This document shows positions 38,084 through 47,960 of a stretch of 64,000 bases of DNA, one piece after another (positions within the stretch are counted from its first letter, which is position 1; each line of letters opens with the position of its first letter). Both the position numbers and the translations under genes were made by a program. The notes under the pieces are model-generated. The model saw only the letters and a list, made by a program, of their open reading frames with translations, was not told the DNA's origin and did not search any database. The DNA is from SAR92 clade bacterium H921. GTDB lineage: Bacteria; Pseudomonadota; Gammaproteobacteria; Pseudomonadales; Porticoccaceae. The stretch is from assembly GCA_025153755.1 (NCBI GenBank), contig JAOALD010000001.1:310001-374000 (forward strand). The letters run 5' to 3'.

Positions 38084-38764
38084 ATGTCAAAAATGTCATT
38101 TGAAAATCACATCATGAAACAGTTCGATGAGGAGCTGGAAGAGATTCGTACCCGTCTCATGGAGATGGGCGGCAAGGTTGAGCAACAGCTACAAAACGCG
38201 GTTCGTGCGGTGACCGAAGCCGATAGTGCACTGGCTGAAATGGTGATCAAGGAAGAAAAATTTGTTGACGAAATGGAAGTCGATATTGATGAGGCATGCA
38301 TCTTGATTATTGCGCGTCGCCAGCCTGCGGCCAGCGATCTGCGCCTGGTTATGATGGTGACTAAAGCAGTCAATGATTTAGAGCGTATTGGTGATGAGGC
38401 CAAGAAGATTGCTAACCATGCGGTACTTCTAGCTGGCGAAAAAACTGGCTCTCAAGGCTACACCGAAGTGCGACATATGGGTCAGTCAGTGGTAAGTATG
38501 CTCAACAACGCATTGGATGCCTTTGCACGTTTTGATGTTGATGCGGCTATGCGCACGTTAGAAGAAGATAAAAAAATTGATCTTGATTATAAAACTGCAT
38601 TACGAGAGCTGGTTACTTACATGATGGAAGACCCGCGCAGTATTAGTCGGGTCATTAACATCCTCTGGGTGGTGCGATCACTGGAGCGAATTGGTGATCA
38701 TGCCAAAAATCTTTGTGAGCAAATTGTCTTTGTGGTCAAAGGCAAAGATATTCGCCACCAGTAA
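38084..38764 (+). CDS. phoU: Phosphate signalling protein PhoU
   Basis: The 226 residues form two PhoU helical repeats, each with the metal-binding motif: ARRQPAASDLRLVMMVTKAVNDLERIGDEA and a C-terminal version VVRSLERIGDHAKN. PhoU links Pst to PhoR and holds the regulon off when phosphate is plentiful. It is the last gene of the pst operon. Confidence 0.95.
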   Translation: MSKMSFENHIMKQFDEELEEIRTRLMEMGGKVEQQLQNAVRAVTEADSALAEMVIKEEKFVDEMEVDIDEACILIIARRQPAASDLRLVMMVTKAVNDLERIGDEAKKIANHAVLLAGEKTGSQGYTEVRHMGQSVVSMLNNALDAFARFDVDAAMRTLEEDKKIDLDYKTALRELVTYMMEDPRSISRVINILWVVRSLERIGDHAKNLCEQIVFVVKGKDIRHQ

Positions 38765-38797
38765 CATAATCGCTGGCGACAAACCCACTCTGGCCAC

Positions 38798-38818
38798 CTA
38801 GCCGGGAAGCTAGCTTTT
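38798..38818. terminator. Possible weak terminator after phoU
   Basis: CTAGC (38798-38802) pairs with GCTAG (38809-38813), followed by CTTTT. The stem is only five pairs, so this is a low-confidence call between the convergent phoU and GST genes. Confidence 0.4.
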
Positions 38819-38822
38819 AAAG

Positions 38823-39452
38823 TTAAGCTTTGGCACTGGGGCGACCACTTACCTGATCATGCCAGCGCTGAAGATTTACACACTCTTCAGGAATTCGCTT
38901 TTTTACCCACTTGGCAAAATCGACGGTGGTCAGGGCAGTAATATCCGCCACCGAAAAGTAGTCGCCAATAATATATTGGCTCGCTGCCAGATGGCTATTT
39001 AGGTCAGAAAATAAATTATCTAGTCGCAACAATCCGCGTTCTGCGAGTTGCGGAATTTGCTCATAGTCATGGGGCCCAGGCATGGCCCGATGCTTAAACC
39101 CAGGTGATGCATTTCTAAACGCCTCTGCCACTGCAGATAACCCGTTAGCTTGTATTTGACTATTAGATGACTCCACCTGCGCACGCTCCACTGGGTTGCG
39201 ACCATGTAAGGGTATGTCGGGATAGAGCTCCTCCAGATAGCGGCAAATAGCATTGACCTGGCTTATAGTAGAACCGTCGTCCAGGGCTAATAAGGGGACT
39301 TCGCCCAACGGATTAATGGCCTTGTATTCCTCAGAGAACTGTTCACCTTTAGCTAGGTCAACCTGTATCGTTTCGAGTTCAATACCTTTTTCGGCTAAAA
39401 ATATTCTTACTCTGCGAGGACTGGGCGCAGTGGCGCAATCATAGAATTTCAT
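38823..39452 (-). CDS. Glutathione S-transferase family protein
   Basis: The 209 residues comprise an N-terminal thioredoxin-like GST domain (MKFYDCATAPSPRRVRIFLAEKG, cis-Pro in GEVPLLAL, then STISQVNAICRYLEE) and an all-helical C-terminal domain. The catalytic residue and substrate are not clear. It resembles the GST clade near SspA but is not SspA. It is convergent with phoU. Confidence 0.85.
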   Translation of the reverse strand: MKFYDCATAPSPRRVRIFLAEKGIELETIQVDLAKGEQFSEEYKAINPLGEVPLLALDDGSTISQVNAICRYLEELYPDIPLHGRNPVERAQVESSNSQIQANGLSAVAEAFRNASPGFKHRAMPGPHDYEQIPQLAERGLLRLDNLFSDLNSHLAASQYIIGDYFSVADITALTTVDFAKWVKKRIPEECVNLQRWHDQVSGRPSAKA

Positions 39453-39466
39453 AGTCTTACCTCTTA

Positions 39467-41395
39467 TTATATTTGCGCGACCTGACCTGTAGTTTTAAGA
39501 AGTTCAAGGCGCTGCTCAATGGTTCTTAGAATACTGCTGCTATCCAAGCCTGTGTCGGTCAACTGCTCATTGTGTTTGCCATGATCGACAAACCGATCAG
39601 GCAATCCTAGGTGAAGTACTGGCATCACAATGCCCTGGGCGGCTAAAAATTCGCTGACCGCGGCACCGGCACCGCCAGCGATACTGTTCTCTTCCAAGGT
39701 AACCAGTAACCGATGACCCTCAGCGAGTTGGCGAATAAGAGCTTCGTCTATAGGTTTAACAAAGCGCATATCTGCAACAGTCGCATTAATCTGGTCGGCT
39801 ACTTCAAGGCCGGAGGCCAGTAGCGTGCCAAAATTTAAAATGGCGACCTGAGTTCCTTCGCGTCTGACTACACCTCTGCCAATGGGCAAGGCTGTCATAG
39901 TCTTTTCAATTATAGCGCCAGGGCCAGTGCCTCTGGGGTAGCGCACTGCCGCCGGGCCATTATGCTGATAACCGGTGAAGAGTAGTTGACGAGTTTCGTT
40001 TTCGTCAGAGGGCGCCATAATCATCATATTGGGAATACAGCGCAGGTAACTAATATCATAGGCCCCAGCATGAGTAGCACCGTCTTCACCAACCATGCCG
40101 GCACGATCTAGGGCAAACAATACATCTAGATTTTGTAGGGCAACATCATGAATCAGCTGATCGTAGGCCCGCTGTAAAAAAGTCGAGTAAATAGCTACCA
40201 CCGGTTTTGAGCCTTCGCAGGCCATACCAGCAGCGACCGTAACTGCATGCTGTTCAGCAATAGCTACATCTTCAAAGCGCTGGGGAAAGCGCTCGGCAAA
40301 TTCATTCATCCCAGAGCCATCGCACATGGCGGGAGTGATCCCCACTAGGCGCCTATCCTGTTCGGCCATATCGCAGAGCCAGTCGCCAAAGACTTTTTGA
40401 TACTTGGGCTTGGTGTCCTTGGTAGGTGCCATCACCGCCGCTTTTATACTTGGCTTGGGCTCGATTTTATTCAGAGCGTGATAACCAACAGGGTCATTCT
40501 CTGCCGGCGCAAAGCCTTTGCCCTTGTGGGTAATAACGTGGAGTAAAACAGGGCCATTAATCTCTTTAAGATTACCCAGAGTTTTCACTAGTAGAGGTAA
40601 ATCATGTCCATCTATAGGGCCAATATAATAGAACCCGAGCTCTTCAAAGATGGTAGCGGGCGACACCATACTTTTCATATATTCTTCAGTACGACGGACA
40701 AAGTTTTTGGCCTGAGGCATACCGCGCAGAGCTTTTTTGCCACCCTCGCGGAACTGGGTGTAGAATTTGCTCGACCAAAGTTTAGAAAAGTAGGTCGAAA
40801 GGCCGCCGACATTATGGCCGATAGACATCTGATTATCGTTAAGCACCACAAGTAGATTTTTGTCCACATGGCTGGCATGGTTAATAGCCTCAAAGGCCAT
40901 GCCTGCAGTCATAGCACCGTCCCCCATAACCGCCACGGTTTTGCGTTCCCCGCCAAGTTGAGCTGAACCCATAGCCATGCCTAGAGCAGCGCTTATAGAG
41001 GTACTTGAATGACCTACACCAAAGGTATCGTAGTCGCTCTCTGAGCGTTTGGGAAAGCCAGAAAGACCGTCTTTTTGACGCATGCTGAGCATCTGTTCAC
41101 GACGACCCGTAAGAATTTTATGGGGGTATGTTTGGTGGCCCACATCCCAGACAAGGCGGTCATTCGGGGTATTAAACACATAGTGTAGAGCAATAGTTAG
41201 CTCGGTAACCCCGAGTCCAGCACCAAAGTGGCCGCCTGTTTTACCCACGCAGTAAAGCATAAAGGAGCGCAACTCATCAGCCACAACCAGCAGCTGGTCG
41301 TTATTCAGATGACGCAGATCGGCCGGCGCATTGATACTGTCGAGTAACGGTGTATGCGGTCGGCTGAGTGGTATATCTGTAAATATTTTTAGCAT
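39467..41395 (-). CDS. dxs: 1-deoxy-D-xylulose-5-phosphate synthase
   Basis: The 642-residue thiamine-diphosphate enzyme condenses pyruvate and glyceraldehyde 3-phosphate, the first step of the MEP isoprenoid pathway. It shows SGHFGAGLG-type [10 protein letters not shown], the ThDP motif [17 protein letters not shown], and the transketolase Pyr domain with [15 protein letters not shown]. The operon xseB-ispA-dxs is conserved in gammaproteobacteria. Confidence 0.95.
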   Translation of the reverse strand: MLKIFTDIPLSRPHTPLLDSINAPADLRHLNNDQLLVVADELRSFMLYCVGKTGGHFGAGLGVTELTIALHYVFNTPNDRLVWDVGHQTYPHKILTGRREQMLSMRQKDGLSGFPKRSESDYDTFGVGHSSTSISAALGMAMGSAQLGGERKTVAVMGDGAMTAGMAFEAINHASHVDKNLLVVLNDNQMSIGHNVGGLSTYFSKLWSSKFYTQFREGGKKALRGMPQAKNFVRRTEEYMKSMVSPATIFEELGFYYIGPIDGHDLPLLVKTLGNLKEINGPVLLHVITHKGKGFAPAENDPVGYHALNKIEPKPSIKAAVMAPTKDTKPKYQKVFGDWLCDMAEQDRRLVGITPAMCDGSGMNEFAERFPQRFEDVAIAEQHAVTVAAGMACEGSKPVVAIYSTFLQRAYDQLIHDVALQNLDVLFALDRAGMVGEDGATHAGAYDISYLRCIPNMMIMAPSDENETRQLLFTGYQHNGPAAVRYPRGTGPGAIIEKTMTALPIGRGVVRREGTQVAILNFGTLLASGLEVADQINATVADMRFVKPIDEALIRQLAEGHRLLVTLEENSIAGGAGAAVSEFLAAQGIVMPVLHLGLPDRFVDHGKHNEQLTDTGLDSSSILRTIEQRLELLKTTGQVAQI

Positions 41396-41444
41396 CAGTT
41401 ATTAGATCTTTGATTGAAATCGAATGTTACACCAAATAGGTGCT

Positions 41445-42326
41445 TTAATAAGCCCGATTGATAATAAAGTTAGCAATAGAGCGCAGTGCTTGTGCACGCT
41501 CAGCAAAGGGTTCAAGACAGTCGAGGCTGTGCTGATAAAGCTCAGCCGCCTGACTACGCGCCTGCTGCAGGCCTAAAATCGAGGTATAGGTTGACTTGCC
41601 ATTAGTTATATCTGAACCCTGCTGTTTGCCGAGCTGCTCGGTGGAGCTCTCGACATCCAAAATATCATCTTGAATTTGAAAGGCCAGTCCGATAGCTCGA
41701 GAAAATTCCGATAGCGCCTCGAGCTGCATTTCGGTCCCAGCTTCAGTTGCCACCGCGCCCATCAAAACGCTGGCCTCAATTAGGGCACCCGTTTTATGAG
41801 CATGCATGTTTTTGAGCTCATCCAGATCAAGCCGCTTACCCGTAGCCGCCAAGTCGATGGCCTGGCCTGTCACCATGCCACTGCAACCACTATGTCGAGA
41901 CAACATAGAAACTAGCTGCAGTGCCGTATCAGCACTGACTTCGCGAAGTTCACTTAGCTGCTGAAAGGCTAATGATTGCAGCGCATCTCCAGCTAAAATG
42001 GCCGTTGCCTCATCAAACTGAATATGACAGGTAGGCTTGCCACGGCGTAAATCGTCATCATCCATTGCCGGTAGGTCATCATGAATCAGAGAATAGGCAT
42101 GAATCATCTCCAAAGCGGCGGCTACGGCGACAGTGGTGACTGTGTTGGACTTACCAATAGCCGAGGCGGCCGCAAAACACAGCGCCGGGCGAATGCGCTT
42201 ACCGCCGTTAAAGACAGAGTAGCGCATGGCTGCAAAAAGTTGCTCAGCAGGACCCTGAACAGCAGGCAGTGCGCTCTCAAGATGAGCGTCGACCTGAGTA
42301 GTGCACTGGTAGAGGTAGTCTTTCAT
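41445..42326 (-). CDS. ispA: Farnesyl diphosphate synthase
   Basis: A 293-residue polyprenyl synthase with the first Asp-rich motif DDLPAMDDDDLRRGKPT, the second QIQDDILD, and the GGKRIRP start. It condenses IPP with DMAPP and GPP to farnesyl diphosphate. It lies between xseB and dxs, spaced nine and 49 bases. Confidence 0.95.
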   Translation of the reverse strand: MKDYLYQCTTQVDAHLESALPAVQGPAEQLFAAMRYSVFNGGKRIRPALCFAAASAIGKSNTVTTVAVAAALEMIHAYSLIHDDLPAMDDDDLRRGKPTCHIQFDEATAILAGDALQSLAFQQLSELREVSADTALQLVSMLSRHSGCSGMVTGQAIDLAATGKRLDLDELKNMHAHKTGALIEASVLMGAVATEAGTEMQLEALSEFSRAIGLAFQIQDDILDVESSTEQLGKQQGSDITNGKSTYTSILGLQQARSQAAELYQHSLDCLEPFAERAQALRSIANFIINRAY

Positions 42327-42335
42327 TGCGATAGC

Positions 42336-42575
42336 TTAATCATCCTGCGCATCAAAGGGTTGGCTGACAAGTTCGTCTCCCTGACGCATCAGTAGTTCAA
42401 CCTTTTGCTCGGCCTGTTTTAATGCCTGCTGACAGTCGCGGGCAAGCTTAATGCCCTGCTCAAAAGATGTTAGCGAGTCCTCTAAACTGAGGCCGCCATC
42501 TTCAAGGGACTCCACTAGAGCCTCGAGGGTCTCCAGCTGTTGTTCAAAGTCGATCGCTTTTTTTTCTTTAGTCAC
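42336..42575 (-). CDS. xseB: Exodeoxyribonuclease VII small subunit
   Basis: The 79 residues match XseB, the small helical subunit of exonuclease [46 protein letters not shown]. It is the first gene of the xseB-ispA-dxs run. Confidence 0.93.
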   Translation of the reverse strand: MTKEKKAIDFEQQLETLEALVESLEDGGLSLEDSLTSFEQGIKLARDCQQALKQAEQKVELLMRQGDELVSQPFDAQDD

Positions 42576-42764
42576 TAAATATCACCTGTTATATTAAATT
42601 AACTGCCTGACAGTGGTATGTCACACTAACCAACCAAACACAGTGGGTCAATGTGAAGTTATTTTCCTGCCAGAGAGCCAATTGAGAGTGTGTATACTGT
42701 ATCTAAACGAGTAACAGATTAATATTTTAAAGGTTAAATATTTGAGGGGCTAACACCATTGAAT

Positions 42765-43319
42765 ATGAGAATTTTAAGATTAAATGTCGCAGGCCAGCCA
42801 ATAGAGTGGCTTAACTGGGAGCAGGCGGTAGGCATGTATGCCCGGGACTTAGTCGTATGGACCCTAGGAGACACTGTTCGAGAGATCCACGGCGGCACGC
42901 AGCGCCGAACCGGTAAGCGCTCAGTAGTAGATTTATCCAGTATTATAGCCTGCGGTGGTGAGCAACTAGCTCGGCCGCGCACCAACTACCCTCTGACGAA
43001 TCCCGCCCTGTTTGCCCGCGATGCCTATCTGTGTATGTACTGCACAGGGGAGTTTCCCGCACAAAAACTGACCCGGGACCATATTCATCCAAAATCTCGC
43101 GGCGGCATAGATAGGTGGGAAAATGTTGTAGCGGCCTGCAAACGCTGTAATCAGCGCAAAGCGGACCAGACCCCAGAAGAAGCCAATATGCAGCTGGTTG
43201 CGCTGCCCTATGCGCCCAATAATGCCGAGTATTTGGCACTTATCAATAGCCGCCGCATACTCGGTGACCAGATGGAATTTTTACGTGGTCAGTTCTCAAA
43301 AAATAGCCGGTTTCTATAG
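42765..43319 (+). CDS. HNH endonuclease family protein
   Basis: The 184 residues have a C-terminal HNH/zinc domain: YLCMYC, LTRDHIHPKSRGG, then WENVVAACKRCNQRKAD with the paired CxxC ligands. The N-terminal 75 residues (MRILRLNVAGQPIEWLNWEQAV) are shared by chromosomal HNH proteins of gammaproteobacteria of unknown target. TTG at 42759 has a better Shine-Dalgarno spacing (GAGGGG) and is an alternative start. It is divergent from xseB. Confidence 0.85.
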   Translation: MRILRLNVAGQPIEWLNWEQAVGMYARDLVVWTLGDTVREIHGGTQRRTGKRSVVDLSSIIACGGEQLARPRTNYPLTNPALFARDAYLCMYCTGEFPAQKLTRDHIHPKSRGGIDRWENVVAACKRCNQRKADQTPEEANMQLVALPYAPNNAEYLALINSRRILGDQMEFLRGQFSKNSRFL

Positions 43320-43348
43320 AGGACTCCAGCTTGCTTGAAATTCTTTTA

Positions 43349-44689
43349 TCAAAGCCCCTGAGCAAAGGTCAGCAGAATTAGAGCCGGACAAAAGAACTTC
43401 ACATATACAGGCCATATCTTCCAAAATATCCCCTGCTCAACATCTGGGTCACCGCTCTTGAGTTCTGCAAGAATACTGTTGCGATAGAAAATCCAGCCAG
43501 CAAATATACATAGCATCATACTCAGCAGCGGCTGTGCTCGCTCAGTAGTCATAGTAATCACAAAGCCGAATAACCCATCAAAGTTAAAACAGATCAAGGT
43601 GCTAATACCAAATACCAGCAAGCCAACCAGCCAGGTTGCCCTATTGCGACTCACCTCATGAGCCTCCACAGCATAGGACACTGGCACCTCAAGCATAGAG
43701 ATCGAAGAGGTAACCGCCGCAATCGACATTAATAAAAAGAAAGCCAGGCCGACAAATAAACCCGTGGCTCCCATGCCGTCGAACAGGGCCGGCAAGACCT
43801 GAAAAATAAGGTCAGGCCCGGCAATTAGGTTGCCGCTTTCGGCATAGATAGTGACTCCCAGATTCTGCGCCACAAAAATGGCTGGCAGCACCAGCAACCC
43901 AGCCAAAAACGCTACCGAGGTATCAGTGAGCGTGACCAGCGCGCCGACCACGGGCAAATTCTCATCAGCCCGAATATAAGAGCCATACACCAGCATAGTG
44001 CCAACACCCAAAGACAAAGAGAAAAAGGCTTGCCCCATCGCACTAACAATAAGTTTGGGGTCTGTTATTTGCGAGAAATCGGGCACCAAGTAATGCTTAA
44101 GCCCCTCCACAGCGCCATCTTGAGTTAGCACGTAGAGAATAAGCGCGACCATCAGTACAAACAGCGAAGGCATTAAGCGGCTAGACCATTTCTCAATACC
44201 CTGCACAACACCAGCACTAATAATTAATACCGTTAACAGGATAAAGACGCCTGCAAACCCAATGTTGCGCACCAAGCTGAATTCCGTTAGCCAGCTGCCC
44301 AAAGACTCTAGGCCCATAACCGCAGTGAATGGTTCAAGCATAAAAGCAATGAACCAGCCCGCTACAATACTGTAAAAACTCAGAATCAGCCCAGCTGTAA
44401 CCATGCCGCCAATGCCGGTTAACTTGCCAATGGTCTTTGCGGTTTGTCCTGGTGAAATAGATTGCAGCGCATTGACCATATTAGCGCGGGTATGGCGGCC
44501 AATAATCAGTTCCGCCATCATGGCGGGGTAAGCTAGCAAAAACGCCAGAATGAAATACATCAACACAAAGGCAGCGCCGCCATTTTCAGCAGCGTTGGTG
44601 GGAAAGCCCCAGATATTGCCTAGCCCAACTGCAGAGCCAGAGGCGGCAAAAATAAAAGCCAATCGCGAAGAAAACTCACCTCTTTGCAT
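43349..44689 (-). CDS. Sodium:neurotransmitter symporter (NSS) family transporter
   Basis: The 446 residues form a LeuT-fold transporter with about 11-12 helices. The N-terminus SRLAFIFAASGSAVGLGNIWGFPTNAAENGGAAF carries the Na-binding unwound TM1. Bacterial relatives are sodium-coupled amino acid importers. Substrate is unknown. It is convergent with the HNH gene. Confidence 0.88.
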   Translation of the reverse strand: MQRGEFSSRLAFIFAASGSAVGLGNIWGFPTNAAENGGAAFVLMYFILAFLLAYPAMMAELIIGRHTRANMVNALQSISPGQTAKTIGKLTGIGGMVTAGLILSFYSIVAGWFIAFMLEPFTAVMGLESLGSWLTEFSLVRNIGFAGVFILLTVLIISAGVVQGIEKWSSRLMPSLFVLMVALILYVLTQDGAVEGLKHYLVPDFSQITDPKLIVSAMGQAFFSLSLGVGTMLVYGSYIRADENLPVVGALVTLTDTSVAFLAGLLVLPAIFVAQNLGVTIYAESGNLIAGPDLIFQVLPALFDGMGATGLFVGLAFFLLMSIAAVTSSISMLEVPVSYAVEAHEVSRNRATWLVGLLVFGISTLICFNFDGLFGFVITMTTERAQPLLSMMLCIFAGWIFYRNSILAELKSGDPDVEQGIFWKIWPVYVKFFCPALILLTFAQGL

Positions 44690-44817
44690 TACTGTATTCC
44701 TTGTTATTTTTTTAGACTGACAGATTCTAGGTGATTAACTCCATAAATTCGATTAATAAATTGTTTTGAGTCAAGTCGGCCGCACCTGACCATGACTGTG
44801 CTAGACTCTCGGCTCAT

Positions 44818-45209
44818 GGGGGCGTTTTGGATTCGACGACGGTTACAAAACCTCCGGTGCATGCCGAGATGGTGACCAATCTCGTTAATCCAAAGTCGCA
44901 AACTTATAGTTGCCAACGACGACAACTACGCACTAGCTGCTTAAACCCCAGTGTAGTGCCGTTTGACTGGAGCCGTGCTTATGCGTCCAGAGTTCTAAAC
45001 CTCTCGGGGTGAGGGACGCTCAAATGTCATATCTCATGAGATCGTGATGAAGTTTGTTCGGGGCGGATTCACTAAAAATTTACCGAAATCGTGCGTTGTG
45101 CGCCCTGTCAGTCGGGTTGCAGCGTCCTAAAATTAAAGACTGAACTAAGCATGTAGAGCCGTAGGCAGCGGACTGGCGGACGCGGGTTCAATTCCCGCCG
45201 CCTCCACCA
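44818..45209 (+). ncRNA. ssrA: Transfer-messenger RNA (tmRNA)
   Basis: The 392-base RNA rescues stalled ribosomes. The acceptor stem pairs GGGGGCG (from 44818) with CGCCTCC before A-CCA at 45206-45209. Typical 5' features are GGATTCGACG and GGTGCATGCCGAG. The tag reading frame at 44912-44944 encodes ANDDNYALAA followed by TAA. The T-arm GGTTCAATTCC is at the 3' end. This 3' end is the integration target for the two elements downstream, and the gene is regenerated intact. Confidence 0.97.
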
Positions 45210-45211
45210 AA
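45163..45211 (+). repeat. attL: 3' end of ssrA
   Basis: A 49-base segment from AGGCAGCGGACTGG through CCTCCACCAAA, covering the tmRNA 3' half-acceptor, T-arm and CCA, is repeated identically at 48950-48998. Confidence 0.92.
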
Positions 45212-45271
45212 AAGTCGTAAACTGTTGAAATTATTACAGTTTATTGTGCAAATAGTCATTGTATTTCGCTG

Positions 45272-45296
45272 GTGAGATACATAGGTGAGATACAAT
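45272..45296 (+). repeat. Putative integrase arm site, left
   Basis: A 25-base segment with two copies of GTGAGATACA, overlapping the integrase start codon. It matches 48864-48888 at 22 of 25 positions, in the same orientation. Confidence 0.6.
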
Positions 45297-46602
45297 GACT
45301 GTTTTTAACCCCTCATACCTTGTCCAATCACGCCATGGCATCTGGTATTTCCAGATGCAGGTTCCGCCAAATTTCTGCAAAAATAACTCCAGAACACTGA
45401 TTAGGCGATCTTTGAGAACTCGTGACCGTAATGTTGCGCTGTCACGATCAAAGTTCTGGTATCTCAAAGTTGTTGAATTGGACTACGATCTCTCGAGTCT
45501 TAATTCCAATGAGACGAGTAAGGAAAGCGACAAAAAATCTTCACTAAGTCTTGGTGAATGCATAGAAACATTTATATCTGAGAAAAAGAGGGGGTGGAGA
45601 GATCCCCACTCTTACATCAATGAGCACAAGGACTATCGACCTAAACTTTCGCTACTTACTGAAATATTAGGTAATCCACCATCAAATGACATTACCAAAG
45701 CAGATATCGTCAAATATAAAAATATACTCTTTAAGATGCCATCAAACAGGAACAAGAAACCCAAGTATTCGGGACAAACCATTGAGCAATTAATGGATAT
45801 GCATATCCCACCCAATGACCTACTGAGTAATACGACCATCAGTAACAACTTCGTAAAGGTAGCGTCATTTCTTTCGTGGTTGTCTGAGAATGATCTCGCA
45901 CAGACTAACCTTTCATCTCCCCTGCGCAGGGTTATCAGAAAAGAAAAGGTGGACTCAGAACTAAGGTCAGAGTTTAAACGCCATGACCTTGAAGCAATTT
46001 TTAATAATGACTTCTATTTGAAGGGCAAGCATCGTTGCAGTGCTCACTTTTGGATACCACTCCTCGCACTATTTACTGGCGCTCGGTTGAATGAGTTATG
46101 CCAACTGGATAGGGCAGATATCGTTTTGATCGAGGGGATATGGTGTATAGATATAAATCGCAATGGTCGCAAAAGATTGAAGAACTTATCATCTGCAAGA
46201 ATAGTCCCTCTTCATTCTACACTCATCAATGAGTTGTCGTTCCTTGAATTGGTTAAAGGTAGTGAGGAAATAAAGTTGTTTCCAGAACTAAAGGAATCAC
46301 CAGAGGGTTATGGGCAGTCTTTTTCCAAGTGGTTCAATCGCACTTACCGCAAGAATATCGGGGTTGGACAGGGAGAAAGAAGGAAGGACTTTCATTCTTT
46401 TCGTCATACCTTTGCAAACTACTTTAAACAATTGAATGATGTGCAAGAATTCAGAGTGAGCGAACTTTTGGGGCACAAAGGATCATCAACTATTACCTAT
46501 AGTCGGTATGGAAAAGAGTCCTCTTTGGTGGCAAAGGCGGCATTAATAGAGTCTTTGCAGTTTCCGATGATTAGATTTGATCATTTTAATCATAATGAAT
46601 AA
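45295..46602 (+). CDS. int: Tyrosine recombinase (DUF6538-type N-terminus)
   Basis: The 435 residues have an N-terminal arm/SAM-like region (YLVQSRHGIWYFQMQVPPNF) and a C-terminal catalytic domain. The catalytic residues are Arg in LFTGARLNELCQL, His-x-x-Arg in FHSFRHTFANYF, and the nucleophile Tyr in ITYSRYGKES. It sits 85 bases after the tmRNA, pointing away, as for ssrA-specific integrases. The ATG lies within a repeated arm-like site, so autoregulation is likely. Confidence 0.93.
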   Translation: MTVFNPSYLVQSRHGIWYFQMQVPPNFCKNNSRTLIRRSLRTRDRNVALSRSKFWYLKVVELDYDLSSLNSNETSKESDKKSSLSLGECIETFISEKKRGWRDPHSYINEHKDYRPKLSLLTEILGNPPSNDITKADIVKYKNILFKMPSNRNKKPKYSGQTIEQLMDMHIPPNDLLSNTTISNNFVKVASFLSWLSENDLAQTNLSSPLRRVIRKEKVDSELRSEFKRHDLEAIFNNDFYLKGKHRCSAHFWIPLLALFTGARLNELCQLDRADIVLIEGIWCIDINRNGRKRLKNLSSARIVPLHSTLINELSFLELVKGSEEIKLFPELKESPEGYGQSFSKWFNRTYRKNIGVGQGERRKDFHSFRHTFANYFKQLNDVQEFRVSELLGHKGSSTITYSRYGKESSLVAKAALIESLQFPMIRFDHFNHNE

Positions 46603-46750
46603 AGTCAGTATTACCAGATGCTTTTGTATACCTCCTCTGAGGATTCAATCCATCAAATACATGAGAGACAAGGGGTTAGGTATCCGAAAGATTGCAAGTG
46701 AACTGTCTGTGGAGGTGGGGACTGTTTATAAGGTGTTAGAACTGTCTTAG
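46595..46750 (+). CDS. Small helix-turn-helix protein
   Basis: The 51 residues (MNKVSITRCF...VYKVLELS) include IKYMRDKGLGIRKIASELSVE followed by VGTVYKVLE, matching resolvase/Hin-type helix-turn-helix. The ATG overlaps the integrase stop, suggesting translational coupling. It could be a directionality factor or a remnant of a larger recombinase; the size alone does not decide. Confidence 0.6.
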   Translation: MNKVSITRCFCIPPLRIQSIKYMRDKGLGIRKIASELSVEVGTVYKVLELS

Positions 46751-46790
46751 CGCAGATCTAAGCACTGTTCCACCCCCGACGGGTGTCTCA

Positions 46791-46919
46791 CTATAGTTTC
46801 CTAAGAATCTCCTCTAACTGCGTATTCGTGCGCTCCGTAAACAACCCTGCTGTGAGAGCAATACCAAAAGCAGAACCGTCAATCTCTGCAAAGTCTTGTT
46901 TTTGGGTGTAGTGTGCCGT
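46791..46919 (-). pseudogene. 3' remnant of a paralogue of the 47622-47960 gene
   Basis: On the minus strand 42 codons lead to a stop, with no start codon after the upstream in-frame TAG. The C-terminus LFTERTNTQLEEILRKL closely matches LLNERTNSQLEKIIRKL at the end of the gene at 47622-47960. It is the residue of an internal duplication. Confidence 0.7.
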
Positions 46920-47006
46920 CTAAGGTGTCACATCATGAAATATACTTTCATTGATATTTTAAAAATTTTATGCTTAAGTGGATAAAAAATTATGTTGGAC
47001 AGTTGA

Positions 47007-47402
47007 ATGATAATAATCTCTCGCGCGTTTAAATTTTTTCTTTTAGTGATGTTAATACTTGGACTTACGGCATGCACCTTTCAAAAACTCTCATCAGACC
47101 ACAACTTTGGTTCGCCACCTTCAGATTATAAGGACAAAATAGTTGCTTATTATCAGATGGTGTTAAAAGACCCCGAAAGCGCAAAATATAGATACGGAAT
47201 TCCCTATAAGGCATATGCAAATGAAGGTTCTGCCTATGGAGGAAAAGTCTCGTGGAGTGGATGGGCGGTTGACGTGGAAGTCAATGCTAAAAATAGTTTT
47301 GGTGGGTACACGGGATTCGAGAGTGAACGAGTTCTTTTCCAAAATGGCGAAGTATATAAATTGCCCCCGGGGGACAGGGGAAACTTTACAAGAGTCTATT
47401 AA
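47007..47402 (+). CDS. Small lipoprotein of element 1
   Basis: The 131 residues begin with a lipoprotein signal peptide, lipobox LTAC. The mature part contains YYQMVLKDPESAKYRYG and a Gly/Ser-rich region. I recall LKDPxSAKY-type sequences in small lipoproteins of mobile elements but no function. Its location between decayed repeats suggests cargo. It is the only rightward cargo gene after the HTH gene. Confidence 0.7.
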   Translation: MIIISRAFKFFLLVMLILGLTACTFQKLSSDHNFGSPPSDYKDKIVAYYQMVLKDPESAKYRYGIPYKAYANEGSAYGGKVSWSGWAVDVEVNAKNSFGGYTGFESERVLFQNGEVYKLPPGDRGNFTRVY

Positions 47403-47621
47403 AATAAGATTTACTGGTTCTTTAAAACTGACTTGAATCGCACATCAGTCCCTTTATTAAACAGAGCGGCAGTAGTCACAATTCCTGTGGTTACACCGTC
47501 CTGTTTTTATAATGAATTATGACCATCACAGAGGAATTGGTGGATATAGGCATGGTTTATAGAGTCATAGATCTGGTGTACTGCAATTCTAAACACTGTT
47601 TCACATAAAAAGAACGTGACG

Positions 47622-47960
47622 CTATAGTTTCCTAATAATCTTCTCTAACTGAGAATTTGTGCGTTCGTTTAACAGTTGTCCCGAGACAACAATTGCAGTG
47701 ATTGCACCCAGTTGATGTCGAAGTGCGATGTTAGCATCACACATCTGAATCAGTCCTTCCTGTAGTCTTTTTACTTGTTCTTCGGTCGTATCGTTTGGTC
47801 GAGGTCTCAGTGCATTCTTTGCAGAATTGAGTTCCATCTCAACCTTCTTACCCTCATTTCGAGCACGGAGTCCATACGCAGTAGCAATACCTCTACGAAG
47901 TAAGCGACTTTCAGTGAGGTCTTCAGTATCAGTGCCTCTTATCTCTTTAAAGGTCTTCAT
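47622..47960 (-). CDS. Element 1 hypothetical protein
   Basis: The 112 residues are charged and largely helical, beginning MKTFKEIRGTDTEDLTESRL and ending NERTNSQLEKIIRKL. No family recognised. The ATG follows GAGGTGG and shares one base with the upstream stop (TAATG), so it is coupled to the RHH-like gene. A decayed copy of its 3' end lies 831 bases to the left. Confidence 0.72.
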   Translation of the reverse strand: MKTFKEIRGTDTEDLTESRLLRRGIATAYGLRARNEGKKVEMELNSAKNALRPRPNDTTEEQVKRLQEGLIQMCDANIALRHQLGAITAIVVSGQLLNERTNSQLEKIIRKL

